This document shows, one piece after another, positions 1 to 9,501 of a DNA stretch of 64,000 bases. This DNA comes from Flavobacteriales bacterium (GTDB taxonomy: Bacteria > Bacteroidota > Bacteroidia > Flavobacteriales > Flavobacteriaceae). A program made the translations under genes and the position numbers. The stretch's first letter is position 1. Every line of letters begins with the position of its first letter. The stretch is from positions 248,001-312,000 of the forward strand of contig JAFLBS010000001.1 in NCBI GenBank assembly GCA_017303755.1, given 5' to 3'. The notes beneath the pieces are model-generated. The model was given only the letters and a program-made list of their open reading frames with translations. It was not told the origin of the DNA and searched no databases.

Positions 1-1913
1 GAGAAGCGCGTCCGAGCGACAGTGAAGTATTGACAATGCGTTTAGTAGACCGTGTATTGCGTCCGCTTTTCCCAGATGATTACCACGCTGAAACTCAGGT
101 GATGATTCAATTAATGTCGCACGACGAAAATGTAATGCCCGATGCACTTGCGGGTTTAGCAGCATCAGCAGCATTAGCCGTTTCCGACATTCCATTTTAC
201 AACTTAATTTCTGAAGTACGTGTTGCACGTGTTGACGGAAAATTTGTAATCAACCCAAGCAGAGCGCAATTAGAATTGTCAGACATCGACATGATGATTG
301 GTGCTTCTTTGGATTCGGTTGCTATGGTGGAAGGTGAGATGAAAGAAATTTCAGAAGCCGAAATGGTAGAAGCAATTAAATTTGCTCACGAAGCCATCAA
401 AGTTCAAATTCACGCTCAATTACGACTTCAAGAAGCCTTCGGAAAAAAAGAAATCCGTACTTATGAAGGAGAAGTTGAAGACGAAGAAGTATACAAAAAA
501 GTAAAAGCTGCAGGTTACGACAAATGCTATGCAATTGCTCAAGAAGCTTCAGGTAAAAGTGAAAGAGGCGAAAAATTTGCCGCAGTAAAAGAAGAATGTA
601 AAGCTTTATTTACTGAAGAAGAATATGCAGAAAACAGCGACTTAGCTGGATTGGTAGGAAAATATTTCTACAAAACTAACAAAGAAGCCGTTCGTAATGT
701 AATTCTTGAAAAAGGCATTCGTTTAGACGGAAGAAAAACAACTGAAATCAGACCAATTTGGTGTGAAATCGACTACTTACCTTCTGTACACGGTTCGTCT
801 TTATTTACACGTGGTGAAACTCAAGCTTTGGCGACAGTAACTCTTGGAACTTCAAGAGAAGCCAACCAAATCGATTCGCCATCAGAACAAGGAGAAGAAA
901 AATTCTACTTACATTATAATTTCCCACCATTTTCTACTGGTGAAGCAAAACCTTTAAGAGGAACTTCACGTAGAGAAGTAGGTCACGGAAACCTAGCACA
1001 ACGTGCGTTAAAAAACATGATTCCTGCTGATTGTCCTTACACCATTCGTATTGTTTCTGAAGTATTAGAATCCAATGGTTCTTCTTCAATGGCAACCGTT
1101 TGTGCTGGTACAATGGCGTTAATGGACGCTGGTGTTCAAATGGTAAAACCAGTTTCTGGAATTGCAATGGGATTAATCACTGATGGTCAAAAATTTGCTG
1201 TTCTTTCTGATATTCTAGGAGACGAAGATCACTTAGGTGATATGGACTTTAAAGTAACAGGAACAGCAGACGGAATTACCGCTTGTCAAATGGACATCAA
1301 AATTGATGGATTGCGTTATGACATTATGGAGCAAGCTTTAAATCAGGCTCGCGAAGGTAGATTACATATTTTAGGTAAGCTTACTGAAACAATTGCTACT
1401 CCTAGAGAAGATGTTAAAAAACACGCTCCAAAAATCATCACCAGAACCATTCCTGGAAACTTCATCGGTGCTTTAATCGGACCTGGTGGAAAAGTAATTC
1501 AAGAATTACAAAAAGCTACTGGAACTACTATTGTGATCAACGAAGTAGACGAACAAGGTGTTGTTGAAATTCTAGGAACAGATCCAGACGGAATTGCAGC
1601 AGTATTAGCTAAAATTGATTCGATTATTTTCAAACCTGTAATGGGCGAATCATACGAAGTGAAAGTAATTAAAATGCTCGATTTTGGAGCAGTTGTAGAA
1701 TACACACAAGCACCAGGAAACGAAGTATTACTTCACGTATCGGAATTGGCTTGGGAACGTACAGAAAACGTTGCTGACGTAGTAAAAATGGGCGACGTAT
1801 TTATGGTAAAGTACTTAGGTGTTGACCCAAAAACTAGAAAAGAAAAAGTGTCGAAAAAAGCACTTCTTCCACGTCCTCCAAGAGAAGAGAAAAAAGACGC
1901 TCCACAAGGTTAA
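1..1913 (+). CDS. pnp: Polynucleotide phosphorylase, 5'-truncated by window edge
   Basis: PNPase degrades RNA 3' to 5' by phosphorolysis in the cytoplasm. The reading frame is open from the first bases (codons from position 3 read [17 protein letters not shown], matching the family's conserved GRPS...R-DR region), so the gene starts upstream of the window; the TTG at 30 is internal. Two RNase PH-type domains are visible (FTRGETQAL and [17 protein letters not shown] in the second), followed by a KH domain with the GPGG loop and a C-terminal S1 domain ([15 protein letters not shown]). It ends in a basic tail and is followed by a clear terminator. Confidence 0.97.
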   Translation, partial: EARPSDSEVLTMRLVDRVLRPLFPDDYHAETQVMIQLMSHDENVMPDALAGLAASAALAVSDIPFYNLISEVRVARVDGKFVINPSRAQLELSDIDMMIGASLDSVAMVEGEMKEISEAEMVEAIKFAHEAIKVQIHAQLRLQEAFGKKEIRTYEGEVEDEEVYKKVKAAGYDKCYAIAQEASGKSERGEKFAAVKEECKALFTEEEYAENSDLAGLVGKYFYKTNKEAVRNVILEKGIRLDGRKTTEIRPIWCEIDYLPSVHGSSLFTRGETQALATVTLGTSREANQIDSPSEQGEEKFYLHYNFPPFSTGEAKPLRGTSRREVGHGNLAQRALKNMIPADCPYTIRIVSEVLESNGSSSMATVCAGTMALMDAGVQMVKPVSGIAMGLITDGQKFAVLSDILGDEDHLGDMDFKVTGTADGITACQMDIKIDGLRYDIMEQALNQAREGRLHILGKLTETIATPREDVKKHAPKIITRTIPGNFIGALIGPGGKVIQELQKATGTTIVINEVDEQGVVEILGTDPDGIAAVLAKIDSIIFKPVMGESYEVKVIKMLDFGAVVEYTQAPGNEVLLHVSELAWERTENVADVVKMGDVFMVKYLGVDPKTRKEKVSKKALLPRPPREEKKDAPQG

Positions 1914-1933
1914 TTGATCTACAATTAATTCAT

Positions 1934-1978
1934 AAAAAACCCTAATTTGAAATTTCAAGTTAGGGTTTTTATTTTTTT
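1934..1978 (+). terminator. Rho-independent terminator after pnp
   Basis: An 11-bp stem, AAAAACCCTAA paired with TTAGGGTTTTT, is followed by a T-rich run. It starts about 20 nt after the pnp stop. Confidence 0.85.
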
Positions 1979-2049
1979 CATACTAAAAGCAAGCAACCTT
2001 TTTGGAATCATATACACTATAGAATATAAACCAATAAAAAAAGGATGTC

Positions 2050-2892
2050 ATGAAAAAATTAACTCTACTCATTTTAGCAAACATTTTACTAGTATTTGTA
2101 TCATGCGATAATAATAATAATGATATAACTAACGACGAACAAGAAGAAAATCTGGTGAAAATAATTACTTTTCAAACCTATTCAAACAACCCGAGTCTAA
2201 ACACCAAAAATGTAAAACGCTTTGAAAATTTCGAAGTAGTCTCTGACTCAACTTTTGACTATCAAAATCAATTTATCTCAAGAAATGTAATAACTACGAG
2301 CGGACTAACTAAAACTTATAAAAGTTTTTTAAATGACGGAACTCTTACTTCTCACAGAGAGGAAAACTACGATTCCCAAGGCAGACTTGTCGGCAGACAC
2401 ACCTATGAACCTGTTTCTGCTCTTTATTTTACTTATGTTTATAATAATGATGGTACTATTGATTCAAGGTATTTTAACGAACTTGATAATCAAACAACCA
2501 CCTTTAGAACTTTTACAAAAAACAATGATGGCTTAATCTTTAAAGAAAACAGTAGCTTCTTTAATCCTACAACTAATCAAACAGAAAATTATGAGGGTAA
2601 TGCTACACTAGATGGCCAAAAATTAATTTCTACTAATTACGCAGGAGTAATAAGTACTTTTCAATATTATCCAAATCCTATGCCTACTAATATGTTGAAA
2701 TCTGTAGATAAACTAAACAACTTGATCATAAGAGCTAATGAGTTAAGATATTTAGCATACAATGGTAACTCCTATTATAAAGCAAGTGATGATTTAATTA
2801 CAACTTTCAATAGTAATAATTATATCACTTATACCAAATCAGTAAGTGCTGATTCAAATATAACAAGAGAATCATTCTACTATTATAATTAA
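2050..2892 (+). CDS. Putative lipoprotein with YD-repeat-like text
   Basis: A 280-residue protein of unknown function. It opens with a lipoprotein signal (MKKLTLLILANILLVFVSC, cysteine at residue 19) and an Asn/Asp-rich linker, so it is probably anchored in the outer membrane or exposed at the surface. The middle contains phrases such as YDSQGRLVGRHTYE and YVYNNDGTIDSRYFNE, which resemble the degenerate YD/RHS-like repeats of Bacteroidetes lipoproteins. It lies 62 nt before a second lipoprotein gene and may share its transcript. No catalytic motif was recognised. Confidence 0.7.
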   Translation: MKKLTLLILANILLVFVSCDNNNNDITNDEQEENLVKIITFQTYSNNPSLNTKNVKRFENFEVVSDSTFDYQNQFISRNVITTSGLTKTYKSFLNDGTLTSHREENYDSQGRLVGRHTYEPVSALYFTYVYNNDGTIDSRYFNELDNQTTTFRTFTKNNDGLIFKENSSFFNPTTNQTENYEGNATLDGQKLISTNYAGVISTFQYYPNPMPTNMLKSVDKLNNLIIRANELRYLAYNGNSYYKASDDLITTFNSNNYITYTKSVSADSNITRESFYYYN

Positions 2893-2954
2893 AAATCAAA
2901 TCACAAGGCAACCTCTTTGCTTTTTATATACTATTTTATAAAACAAAAAATGCT

Positions 2955-4259
2955 ATGAAAAAGATTCACTTAAAAACTGTATTAGGAACACTACTCCTGT
3001 TATTATTCATCAGTAGTTGTACCGATTTAGACGACAATGAGGTTGTTGATTTGACTAGAGAAACCATCAAAAAAGATTCGGAGCTGTTTGGTTTATTAGA
3101 ATCAGTTGTCAATCGTGGTGATGATCCAATTGAAAACACAGTTTGTATTGACTTTATTTACCCATTTAAAGTATTCATTTACGATGTAAATCTTGTTCCT
3201 CAAGGCGAAGTCATCTTGAGTGGAGACGATCAATTTAGTGCTTTTTTGGCTCAGTTACCCAATGATCAATCCATCAGCATCAGCTATCCATTGGAAACCA
3301 CGCTATCAGATGGAACCATTTTTAGTGTAACTAATAATGCCGAATTGAAAATAGCAATTGATTCTTGTTCAAGAGAAGAAATAATCAGTAATTGTAATGG
3401 TATGTTTTGCAACTTGCAAACGCCAACATCACAAACAATTTGTGCTTGGGAGATTCCATACATCGAAGGTGCAAACAATGACTTCGCTGGAGCAGTCTTT
3501 ACTGCTGATGCAACTGGAACCATTACACTTTATCACCACAACACTACGTATAATGGAACTTGGATATTTTTATTTTTAAATGATGAATTACATTTAAACA
3601 TCAACCTCGAAGGAACATCTACAACAGTGCAAAATTGGAATTACAATTTTAAAATTATTTCATTTACTGGTGAAACGATGGGACTTCAAACACCTAGCTT
3701 TTCAAGAACCTTAGTAAAAAAATGTTCCAGCACTCAAGTATACACTATCGGTCAAACAGGTCCAAATGGCGGAATCATAGCTTACGATAAAGGAGCATTT
3801 ACCAATGGTTGGCGTTACATTGAAGTAGCACAAGAAGATTTAATTGTTGAAGAATGGGGTTGTTTGAACGGAGAAGTTAACGACGCTGATTACGAGCTAA
3901 TAGGAACTGGACAACAAAACTCAGTGGCAATTGCTAATTTCCACAATAACTTAAGTAACTATTTTACCAATCCTAGTGTTTGTAGTAGTTTAAGTAACGG
4001 AACCGTTTCTAGCAAAACAGCTCTCCAATTAGTTGTAAACTCCAAAGATGATTGGTTTGTTCCCTCTATGTTGGAATTACTCTTACTGTATGACAATCTT
4101 AAAAGCGTTGGTTTAGGTAATTTTAGCAATGATATATACTGGAGTTCGTCGGAAGAATCAATTTCAAGAGCAAAATGCATTAACTTTAGCAATGGAGAAA
4201 TGTCGGCTCCATTCAAAAATTCACCTTCAATCAAAACAAGACCTATTCGGTATTTTTAA
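2955..4259 (+). CDS. Putative lipoprotein with C-terminal DUF1566-like domain
   Basis: 434 residues with a lipoprotein signal (LLLLFISSC, cysteine at residue 22). The N-terminal half is typical of Flavobacterium surface lipoproteins and has no recognised motif. The C-terminal 160 residues (GPNGGIIAYDKG, WRYIEVA, WFVPSMLELLLLY, YWSSSEES, KTRPIRYF) match the DUF1566/Lcl C-terminal fold, which in other bacteria is found in surface adhesive or fibre-like proteins. The next gene, an ECF sigma factor, starts 11 nt after the stop, so the two may be co-transcribed. Confidence 0.7.
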   Translation: MKKIHLKTVLGTLLLLLFISSCTDLDDNEVVDLTRETIKKDSELFGLLESVVNRGDDPIENTVCIDFIYPFKVFIYDVNLVPQGEVILSGDDQFSAFLAQLPNDQSISISYPLETTLSDGTIFSVTNNAELKIAIDSCSREEIISNCNGMFCNLQTPTSQTICAWEIPYIEGANNDFAGAVFTADATGTITLYHHNTTYNGTWIFLFLNDELHLNINLEGTSTTVQNWNYNFKIISFTGETMGLQTPSFSRTLVKKCSSTQVYTIGQTGPNGGIIAYDKGAFTNGWRYIEVAQEDLIVEEWGCLNGEVNDADYELIGTGQQNSVAIANFHNNLSNYFTNPSVCSSLSNGTVSSKTALQLVVNSKDDWFVPSMLELLLLYDNLKSVGLGNFSNDIYWSSSEESISRAKCINFSNGEMSAPFKNSPSIKTRPIRYF

Positions 4260-4270
4260 AAATAATTTCA

Positions 4271-4819
4271 TTGAATTTAGAGGAAATCATAAAAGGTTGT
4301 AAAAAAAATAGTTTGGTGCATCAAAAGGCGCTTTACAATCTCTATGGAAAAAATTTATTTCAATTGAGTCTGAAATATTGTACATCTGTTGAGGAAGCTG
4401 AAGACAACTTGCACGATGGGTTTATCGAGATTCTTTCCAACTGTAATCGTTTTGAAAACAAAGGCTCATTTGAAGGCTGGATGAAACGAATCATCATCAA
4501 CAAAGCCATTTCAAAGTTTAAAAAAACCATTAATTTAAGTTCTTTGGAATCATCAATTTACCCAATAGTTGATACTGATATTGAAGTTGATACTGAAACT
4601 ATTTCGTTGGATTATTTGTTGAAATTAATACAAGAATTACCCAATCAATACCGATTGGTTTTTAACTTATACGAGTTAGATGATTACAGTCACAAGGAAA
4701 TCGCTGAGATGCTGGGAATTTCAGAAGGAACATCAAAATCAAATTTACACAAGGCAAAATTGATTCTAAAAAACAAACTAACCGAAAACACTCCTAGAAA
4801 ATATAAAAATGGAATCTAA
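4271..4819 (+). CDS. ECF-type RNA polymerase sigma factor
   Basis: A 182-residue sigma-70 family ECF factor. Region 2 includes YNLYGKNLFQLSLKYC, the helix ending EAEDNLHDGFIEIL, and FEGWMKRIIINKAI; region 4 includes LPNQYRLVFNLYELDDYSHKEIAEML and the helix-turn-helix SEGTSKSNLHKAK. The only nearby start is TTG at 4271 (no ATG fits the frame), so the exact N terminus is uncertain. The end overlaps the next gene by 11 nt; that gene encodes the probable membrane partner. The pair resembles the second ECF module at 38.0-40.4 kb. Confidence 0.88.
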   Translation: MNLEEIIKGCKKNSLVHQKALYNLYGKNLFQLSLKYCTSVEEAEDNLHDGFIEILSNCNRFENKGSFEGWMKRIIINKAISKFKKTINLSSLESSIYPIVDTDIEVDTETISLDYLLKLIQELPNQYRLVFNLYELDDYSHKEIAEMLGISEGTSKSNLHKAKLILKNKLTENTPRKYKNGI

Positions 4820-6245
4820 AAAAGACATAGGGAAATTTTTCAGGGAAAATCTAGACCAACTGGATATTGCTCCTTCGGCAATGGTTTGGGATGGAATTGA
4901 AAAAGATTTAAAAGAAAAAAAGAAAAGGAGACCATTCTTTATTTGGTTTTTTATAGCTGCTTTTGTTGGCGGAGCAATAAGCACATACACTGCTCTACAT
5001 TTTGATCAGGTACCGAATAGTAATTCTACGAACGAAAAAAACTCGATTCCATCAGAAACTAATACAAATTCAAATAATAAAATCACAACTGATTATAACA
5101 TCAGCAAACAAAAGAATTCAAAAGAAACTACTGACTCATCTGTTAGCTCAACTTCAGATGATATTAAATCTTTAACAGATACTCATTTGAAAAACACAAA
5201 GTCAAATTCAGCAACTGCAACTGTAGTTACTTCTGAAAAAAATCTTGCAGGAATTGATAAAATTTCAAAGCCAAAAAACAGAATCAACAAAAAACAAAAC
5301 ATCGCTTTTAATTCCAAAAAAGTAAACCAAAAGCAGAACCCAAATTCGGAAAAGGCATCATCTGACCTAATAAATGTGTTGGCTTTAAATGAAAACTCAT
5401 CAGAAAACAACTCAGAAAAAAAGGGTACTGATGTAGAGAAAACAAACCTTCAATCAATTACAGAAGAAAAACTTAACCCAACAGTTATTGATTCTTTACA
5501 AAAGAAAAACAATGCATCGTCTGACAAAGAAAAATCATTAACTGAAACAAAAAAAGACAGTATTTCTGAACTACCTCAGGAAAAAGAGTATAAAATTATA
5601 GTTGCTCCTTATTATGGCTACACTTATTCCGGGAAATTTGGAGGCGGAAATTCACTATCAAATCAATTCAATGTAACAGATGAAGGCGGAAAATTATCGC
5701 AAAATTTTGGAGTTTTAGTACGTTGGATGGGAACTGAAAAAATCGGAATCCAAACCGGAATTGGAACGGTTCAATCGAATCGGTTTACAGAAGTTGAGAA
5801 AAATGGAAACTTCTTTAACATCAACAACAATATAGAACTTGACAATCCTTTGGAAACTTATTCCGTAGCCTTACAAAACGACGAAAAAGTAAAGTTCTAT
5901 GAAGAAAATAGTTACATAGAAGTTCCGCTGGAAGTCTATTATGTGGTATCAAATAAAAAATTGGGTTGGGCTAGCTCGTTTGGTTTGAGTTTTTTCTTTC
6001 TGAATAAAAACAATGTCTATTTAGAATCCGACAACGTTACTAAATTTAGAATTGGTTCTTCTGAAAATAGTGTTCCACAAACATTTACCGCTAACGCTAA
6101 GCTGAATTTGTTTTATAATCTTTCTAAAAGAATTCAATTGGATTTGTATCCAGAATTTCAATTTCAAATTATGAGCCATAAAGATGTTTCTGGTTTTTAT
6201 CCTTATTATCTATCATTAAAGGCCGGAATCAGTTATAAATTGTAA
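4809..6245 (+). CDS. Membrane-anchored protein with long linker and C-terminal outer-membrane barrel (sigma partner)
   Basis: 478 residues with four visible parts. A cytoplasmic N terminus (about 1-38) carries LDIAPSAMVWDGIEKDL, a motif also seen in the partner of the other ECF sigma here. A single transmembrane helix follows (about 41-60, FFIWFFIAAFVGGAISTYTAL). Then comes a roughly 200-residue Ser/Asn/Lys-rich, low-complexity linker, and finally a beta-barrel-like domain (about 260-478) with alternating aromatic strands ending LSLKAGISYKL. It is probably the regulator of the overlapping sigma factor. The layout implies one chain spanning inner membrane, periplasm and outer membrane; this is inferred from sequence only. 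Confidence 0.75.
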   Translation: MESKKDIGKFFRENLDQLDIAPSAMVWDGIEKDLKEKKKRRPFFIWFFIAAFVGGAISTYTALHFDQVPNSNSTNEKNSIPSETNTNSNNKITTDYNISKQKNSKETTDSSVSSTSDDIKSLTDTHLKNTKSNSATATVVTSEKNLAGIDKISKPKNRINKKQNIAFNSKKVNQKQNPNSEKASSDLINVLALNENSSENNSEKKGTDVEKTNLQSITEEKLNPTVIDSLQKKNNASSDKEKSLTETKKDSISELPQEKEYKIIVAPYYGYTYSGKFGGGNSLSNQFNVTDEGGKLSQNFGVLVRWMGTEKIGIQTGIGTVQSNRFTEVEKNGNFFNINNNIELDNPLETYSVALQNDEKVKFYEENSYIEVPLEVYYVVSNKKLGWASSFGLSFFFLNKNNVYLESDNVTKFRIGSSENSVPQTFTANAKLNLFYNLSKRIQLDLYPEFQFQIMSHKDVSGFYPYYLSLKAGISYKL

Positions 6246-6270
6246 TTTATTTATTTTCAGTTTGTTAGTC

Positions 6271-6305
6271 AACCCCAACTTAATTAGTAAAGTTGGGGTT
6301 TTTTT
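6271..6305 (+). terminator. Terminator after the sigma/barrel operon
   Basis: A perfect 10-bp stem (AACCCCAACT / AGTTGGGGTT) with a 10-nt loop and a run of T. It lies between two convergent genes; on the minus strand the stem is not followed by a T run. Confidence 0.88.
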
Positions 6306-6308
6306 CTA

Positions 6309-7379
6309 TTACATTTTCCCCATTTTATTTAAGTGCCGAAAATGCGATACCATCATTTCAAATAACGTTTTGTGATGATAAGGCAATTTATATTCTTGAG
6401 TAGTTTCTTGAATTAATTGATTGATTTCAGAATAATTGGTATGACAAATACCTGGAAACAAATGGTGCGCAGCATGACAATTAGAACCGCCACTTAAAAA
6501 TCGAGCCCACGATTTATCAGCATTCCAATCACAACTCGTATACAGTTGATGAACTGCCCAAGTATGCTCTAAAAATGCTCCTTCGGGTTGTGGATAATCG
6601 GCACCATCAAAAAAATGCGTTCCCACCAACATAATGATAAAAACTAATGATGTAAATGCACTTGCAGACAGATAAACTAAAACGATAAAACCCCATGAAA
6701 AATGAGCAAACAAAATTGGAATAACCAAAACAATTGAAAAATAAAACACTTTATACAACCCAAATCGAGTGAATAGTTCTGGTTTAGAAATTCCCTTTTT
6801 CATCCAATGGTATTCTTTTGAGAACAAATACACCCAATCGCTCATAAAAACAGAATGCAATAAGGTAAACATATAAACAAATGGTGCATAATACGCCTGA
6901 AATTTATGTTTTGGTTTCCATGGATGCGTTGGACTCAATCGCAAAAACGGATTTTTATCAATATCAACATCACTACCTTCAACATTGGCATACAAATGAT
7001 GCGAACGAATATGGCGCAAACCCCAAAGCAAAGGATCAATACCAACAGTCAAAAAACTAAAAAAATGCAGTACACCATTGGCTTTCTTATTTTTAAAAGC
7101 CGTGTTGTGGGAAGCGTCGTGACCAAAACTGAATCCAATTAACAATCCCGACAATTGAAACACAACAAACAGAACCCAAAACTCCATTTTTGTACTAGAT
7201 TCCAAAAACAACAAGCTGTATGAAAAATAGCATACTAATGTCCAGAAAACACCTTTAAACCAAAATCTAAAATCCCCATGAGAAATGATTTTACCTTCTA
7301 GCTTTTGATACACCTTCGATTTAAGTTGGTTATAAAACTCTTTTTCTGTTTCCGATTTTTTAAAATACTTCGCTTTCAT
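6309..7379 (-). CDS. Fatty acid desaturase family protein
   Basis: A membrane di-iron desaturase of about 356 residues, likely introducing double bonds into acyl lipids. The three histidine boxes are present: HDASHN, HIRSHH and HAAHH, with hydrophobic stretches between them. The frame is open upstream to 7493, but the ATG at 7379 (MKAKYFKKSETEKEF) matches the usual family N terminus, and the upstream 38 residues look non-native. It stands alone, convergent with the barrel gene and divergent from rpoD. The exact substrate (acyl-CoA or phospholipid acyl chain) cannot be told from sequence. Confidence 0.88.
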   Translation of the reverse strand: MKAKYFKKSETEKEFYNQLKSKVYQKLEGKIISHGDFRFWFKGVFWTLVCYFSYSLLFLESSTKMEFWVLFVVFQLSGLLIGFSFGHDASHNTAFKNKKANGVLHFFSFLTVGIDPLLWGLRHIRSHHLYANVEGSDVDIDKNPFLRLSPTHPWKPKHKFQAYYAPFVYMFTLLHSVFMSDWVYLFSKEYHWMKKGISKPELFTRFGLYKVFYFSIVLVIPILFAHFSWGFIVLVYLSASAFTSLVFIIMLVGTHFFDGADYPQPEGAFLEHTWAVHQLYTSCDWNADKSWARFLSGGSNCHAAHHLFPGICHTNYSEINQLIQETTQEYKLPYHHKTLFEMMVSHFRHLNKMGKM

Positions 7380-7564
7380 AAATAAATTTTCAAATTTGAT
7401 TGTACTCAGCAAATTTGAATCAAACCCTAAAAAGTGGCGTCCTGAAAGATTTAATCTGTATGAATTCGGACACATTTTTAGAAAATAGTTCAATAATTGT
7501 AACTTTTTTGTAACTGACTACGTATAACTACCTGAACACTTTAAAAGAAAAAGGAGAAAATTAA

Positions 7565-8428
7565 ATGAGACAGCTCAAAATCACCAAGCAGGTAACTAAT
7601 CGTGAAACTGCATCCTTAGACAAATACCTACAAGAAATTGGAAAAGTAGATTTGATTACTGCCGATGAAGAAGTGGAATTAGCACAACGCATCAAAGCAG
7701 GAGATCAACGCGCACTTGAAAAATTAACTAAGGCCAATTTACGTTTCGTGGTTTCGGTAGCAAAACAATACCAAAACCAAGGATTGACATTGCCTGATTT
7801 AATTAATGAAGGAAATTTAGGTTTGATTAAAGCCGCTCAACGTTTTGATGAAACTCGTGGTTTCAAATTTATTTCGTACGCCGTTTGGTGGATTCGTCAA
7901 TCGATTCTTCAAGCGTTGGCAGAACAATCTCGTATCGTTCGTTTACCGTTAAACAAAATTGGTTCTATCAATAAAATCAACAAAATGTACGCTTTATTAG
8001 AGCAATCTAACGAACGTCCACCTTCTGCTGAGGAAATTGCAAAAGAACTAGACATGACCGTAAATGACGTAAAAGAATCCATGAAAAACTCAGGTCGTCA
8101 CTTATCAATGGACGCGCCTTTAGTTGAAGGAGAAGATTCTAACTTGTACGACGTTTTACGTTCAGGTGAATCTCCAAACCCAGACAGAGAGTTGATTCAC
8201 GAATCATTGCGTACTGAAATCGAGCGTTCATTAGAAACCCTTACACCAAGAGAAGCCGACGTTGTTCGTTTATATTTTGGTTTAGGCGATCAACACCCAA
8301 TGACGTTAGAAGAAATTGGTGAAACATTCGACTTAACTCGTGAGCGCGTTCGCCAAATTAAAGAAAAAGCAATCCGCAGATTAAAACATACTTCAAGAAG
8401 TAAAATCTTGAAAACGTATTTAGGTTAA
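7565..8428 (+). CDS. rpoD: Primary RNA polymerase sigma factor RpoD/SigA
   Basis: A 287-residue housekeeping sigma factor of the short Bacteroidetes type, without the long N-terminal 1.1 region of E. coli sigma-70. Region 1.2 is at [16 protein letters not shown]; region 2 has the core-binding and -10 recognition helices ([49 protein letters not shown]); region 3 is [10 protein letters not shown]; region 4 is [25 protein letters not shown]. In Bacteroidetes this factor reads TTTG/TAnnTTTG promoters, and several -7 boxes of that type occur in this window. Confidence 0.97.
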   Translation: MRQLKITKQVTNRETASLDKYLQEIGKVDLITADEEVELAQRIKAGDQRALEKLTKANLRFVVSVAKQYQNQGLTLPDLINEGNLGLIKAAQRFDETRGFKFISYAVWWIRQSILQALAEQSRIVRLPLNKIGSINKINKMYALLEQSNERPPSAEEIAKELDMTVNDVKESMKNSGRHLSMDAPLVEGEDSNLYDVLRSGESPNPDRELIHESLRTEIERSLETLTPREADVVRLYFGLGDQHPMTLEEIGETFDLTRERVRQIKEKAIRRLKHTSRSKILKTYLG

Positions 8429-8443
8429 TCCTATAAACGCAAC

Positions 8444-8516
8444 AACAGTTTCAAAACTGTTCGTTTTTTGATTGATGATTGAAACTCCGGCTGATTACCG
8501 GAGTTTTGCTTTTTTA
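8444..8516 (+). terminator. Two tandem terminator hairpins after rpoD
   Basis: The first hairpin is AACAGTTT..AAACTGTT (8444-8461) followed by CGTTTTTT. The second is AAACTCCGG-7 nt-CCGGAGTTT (8482-8506) followed by a T-rich stretch. The two together would make read-through from rpoD unlikely. Confidence 0.75.
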
Positions 8517-8544
8517 GGGGAAGCAATCTTACATTTTATTTTTT

Positions 8545-8629
8545 GGCGTGTCCTTTCAGGTCAGGCTATCCGCTCTATCTTTTGCTTCACTGCGTTACAC
8601 AAAAGGATGCCGCTCCTATCCTTCACGCA
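8545..8629. repeat. Structured intergenic repeat, copy 1
   Basis: An 85-nt imperfect fold-back with outer arms GCGTG/CACGC and inner arms ATCTTTTG/CAAAAGGAT. It contains GGCTATCCGCTCTATCTTTT and AAAAGGATGCCGCTCCTATC. Both blocks recur in inverted orientation at 33733-33863, and a diverged relative lies at 13846-13949. A reading frame across 8472-8687 is judged spurious. I see nothing coding in 8429-8784. Confidence 0.65.
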
Positions 8630-8684
8630 AACCTTACTGAAAATTTTGGCATTTAACTTTCTTTATAACCTCATAAAAAAAAAC

Positions 8685-8692
8685 TAATTTTG
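8685..8692 (+). promoter_or_regulatory. Likely -7 promoter box for rpe
   Basis: TAATTTTG fits the Bacteroidetes TAnnTTTG consensus and lies about 93 nt upstream of the rpe ATG. No clear -33 TTTG sits at the expected distance, so this rests on the -7 box alone. Confidence 0.45.
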
Positions 8693-8696
8693 CATA

Positions 8697-8766
8697 GTAC
8701 GGACAACTCGCGAGTTGTCCGTACATAAAACACAACACAATCACTCGGACAACTCGCGAGTTGTCC
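8697..8766. repeat. Two perfect palindromes in the rpe leader
   Basis: The 20-bp palindrome GGACAACTCGCGAGTTGTCC occurs twice: at 8701-8720, where flanking bases extend it to a perfect 28-bp palindrome (8697-8724), and at 8747-8766. Both lie between the likely rpe promoter and its ATG, so they would form two strong hairpins in the 5' leader or act as paired binding sites. Confidence 0.85.
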
Positions 8767-8784
8767 CTACACAACAATATAACA

Positions 8785-9447
8785 ATGAAAAACACACTCA
8801 TCGCACCTTCGGTATTGGCTGCCGACTTTGCCAACTTACAACGCGACATCGAAATGATCAACAACAGCCAAGCCGATTGGTTTCACATTGACGTAATGGA
8901 TGGTCATTTTGTTCCCAATATTTCCTACGGAATGCCAGTTATTCAAGCTATAAAAAAGCACGCTACTAAACCGTTAGACGTTCATTTAATGATTGAAAAG
9001 CCAGAGCGTTACATTGAAACTTTTGCCGAAGTTGGAGCCGATATTATTACTGTACATTATGAATCTACTGTTCATTTACACAGAACTCTAAGACAAATTA
9101 AAGCGACTGGCTGTAAAGCAGGAGTTGTATTAAATTTAACTACACCTGTTTCTGTATTAGAAGACATCTTACCTGAATGTTATATGGTTTTAATCATGTC
9201 AATTAACCCAGGTTTTGGTGGACAAAAGTTTGAAGAAATCACTTATCAGAAAGTAAAAAAACTGAGAAAAATGATTGACGAACAAGGACTAACTACTTTA
9301 ATCGAAATAGATGGTGGCGTCACCGATAAAAACGCGGCTCAATTAGTTGAAGCCGGCGCCAATGTATTGGTTGCAGGCAGTTATGTCTTTGGAGCTGAAA
9401 ACCCGGTACAAACCATAGCCGATTTGAAAAAAATAACTTCAATCTAA
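8785..9447 (+). CDS. rpe: Ribulose-phosphate 3-epimerase
   Basis: A 220-residue TIM-barrel enzyme interconverting ribulose 5-phosphate and xylulose 5-phosphate in the pentose phosphate pathway. Family motifs run in order: APSVLAADFANL, the metal-ligand stretch WFHIDVMDGHFVPNIS, LDVHLMIEKP, MSINPGFGGQKF, and IEIDGGV near the phosphate-binding site. The frame is open from a TTG at 8761, but that lies within the second palindrome; the ATG at 8785 (MKNTLIAPS) is the natural start. Confidence 0.96.
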   Translation: MKNTLIAPSVLAADFANLQRDIEMINNSQADWFHIDVMDGHFVPNISYGMPVIQAIKKHATKPLDVHLMIEKPERYIETFAEVGADIITVHYESTVHLHRTLRQIKATGCKAGVVLNLTTPVSVLEDILPECYMVLIMSINPGFGGQKFEEITYQKVKKLRKMIDEQGLTTLIEIDGGVTDKNAAQLVEAGANVLVAGSYVFGAENPVQTIADLKKITSI

Positions 9448-9453
9448 AAATAA

Positions 9454-9485
9454 AAAAAGCCCTGAGAAATTATCAGGGCTTTTTT
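9454..9485. terminator. Bidirectional terminator between rpe and a T9SS cargo gene
   Basis: A 12-bp stem (AAAAAGCCCTGA / TCAGGGCTTTTT) with a 7-nt loop. A-run and T-run flank both sides, so it can serve both convergent genes. Confidence 0.88.
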
Positions 9486-9501
9486 ATTTAAAGAAAATGA
9501 A

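Noticed and set aside
7494-7564. rpoD promoter
   Set aside because: No TAnnTTTG box could be placed convincingly in this gap.
8472-8687. Open reading frame of 71 codons between rpoD and rpe
   Set aside because: It runs through a terminator hairpin and a structured repeat, and its translation has no protein-like character.
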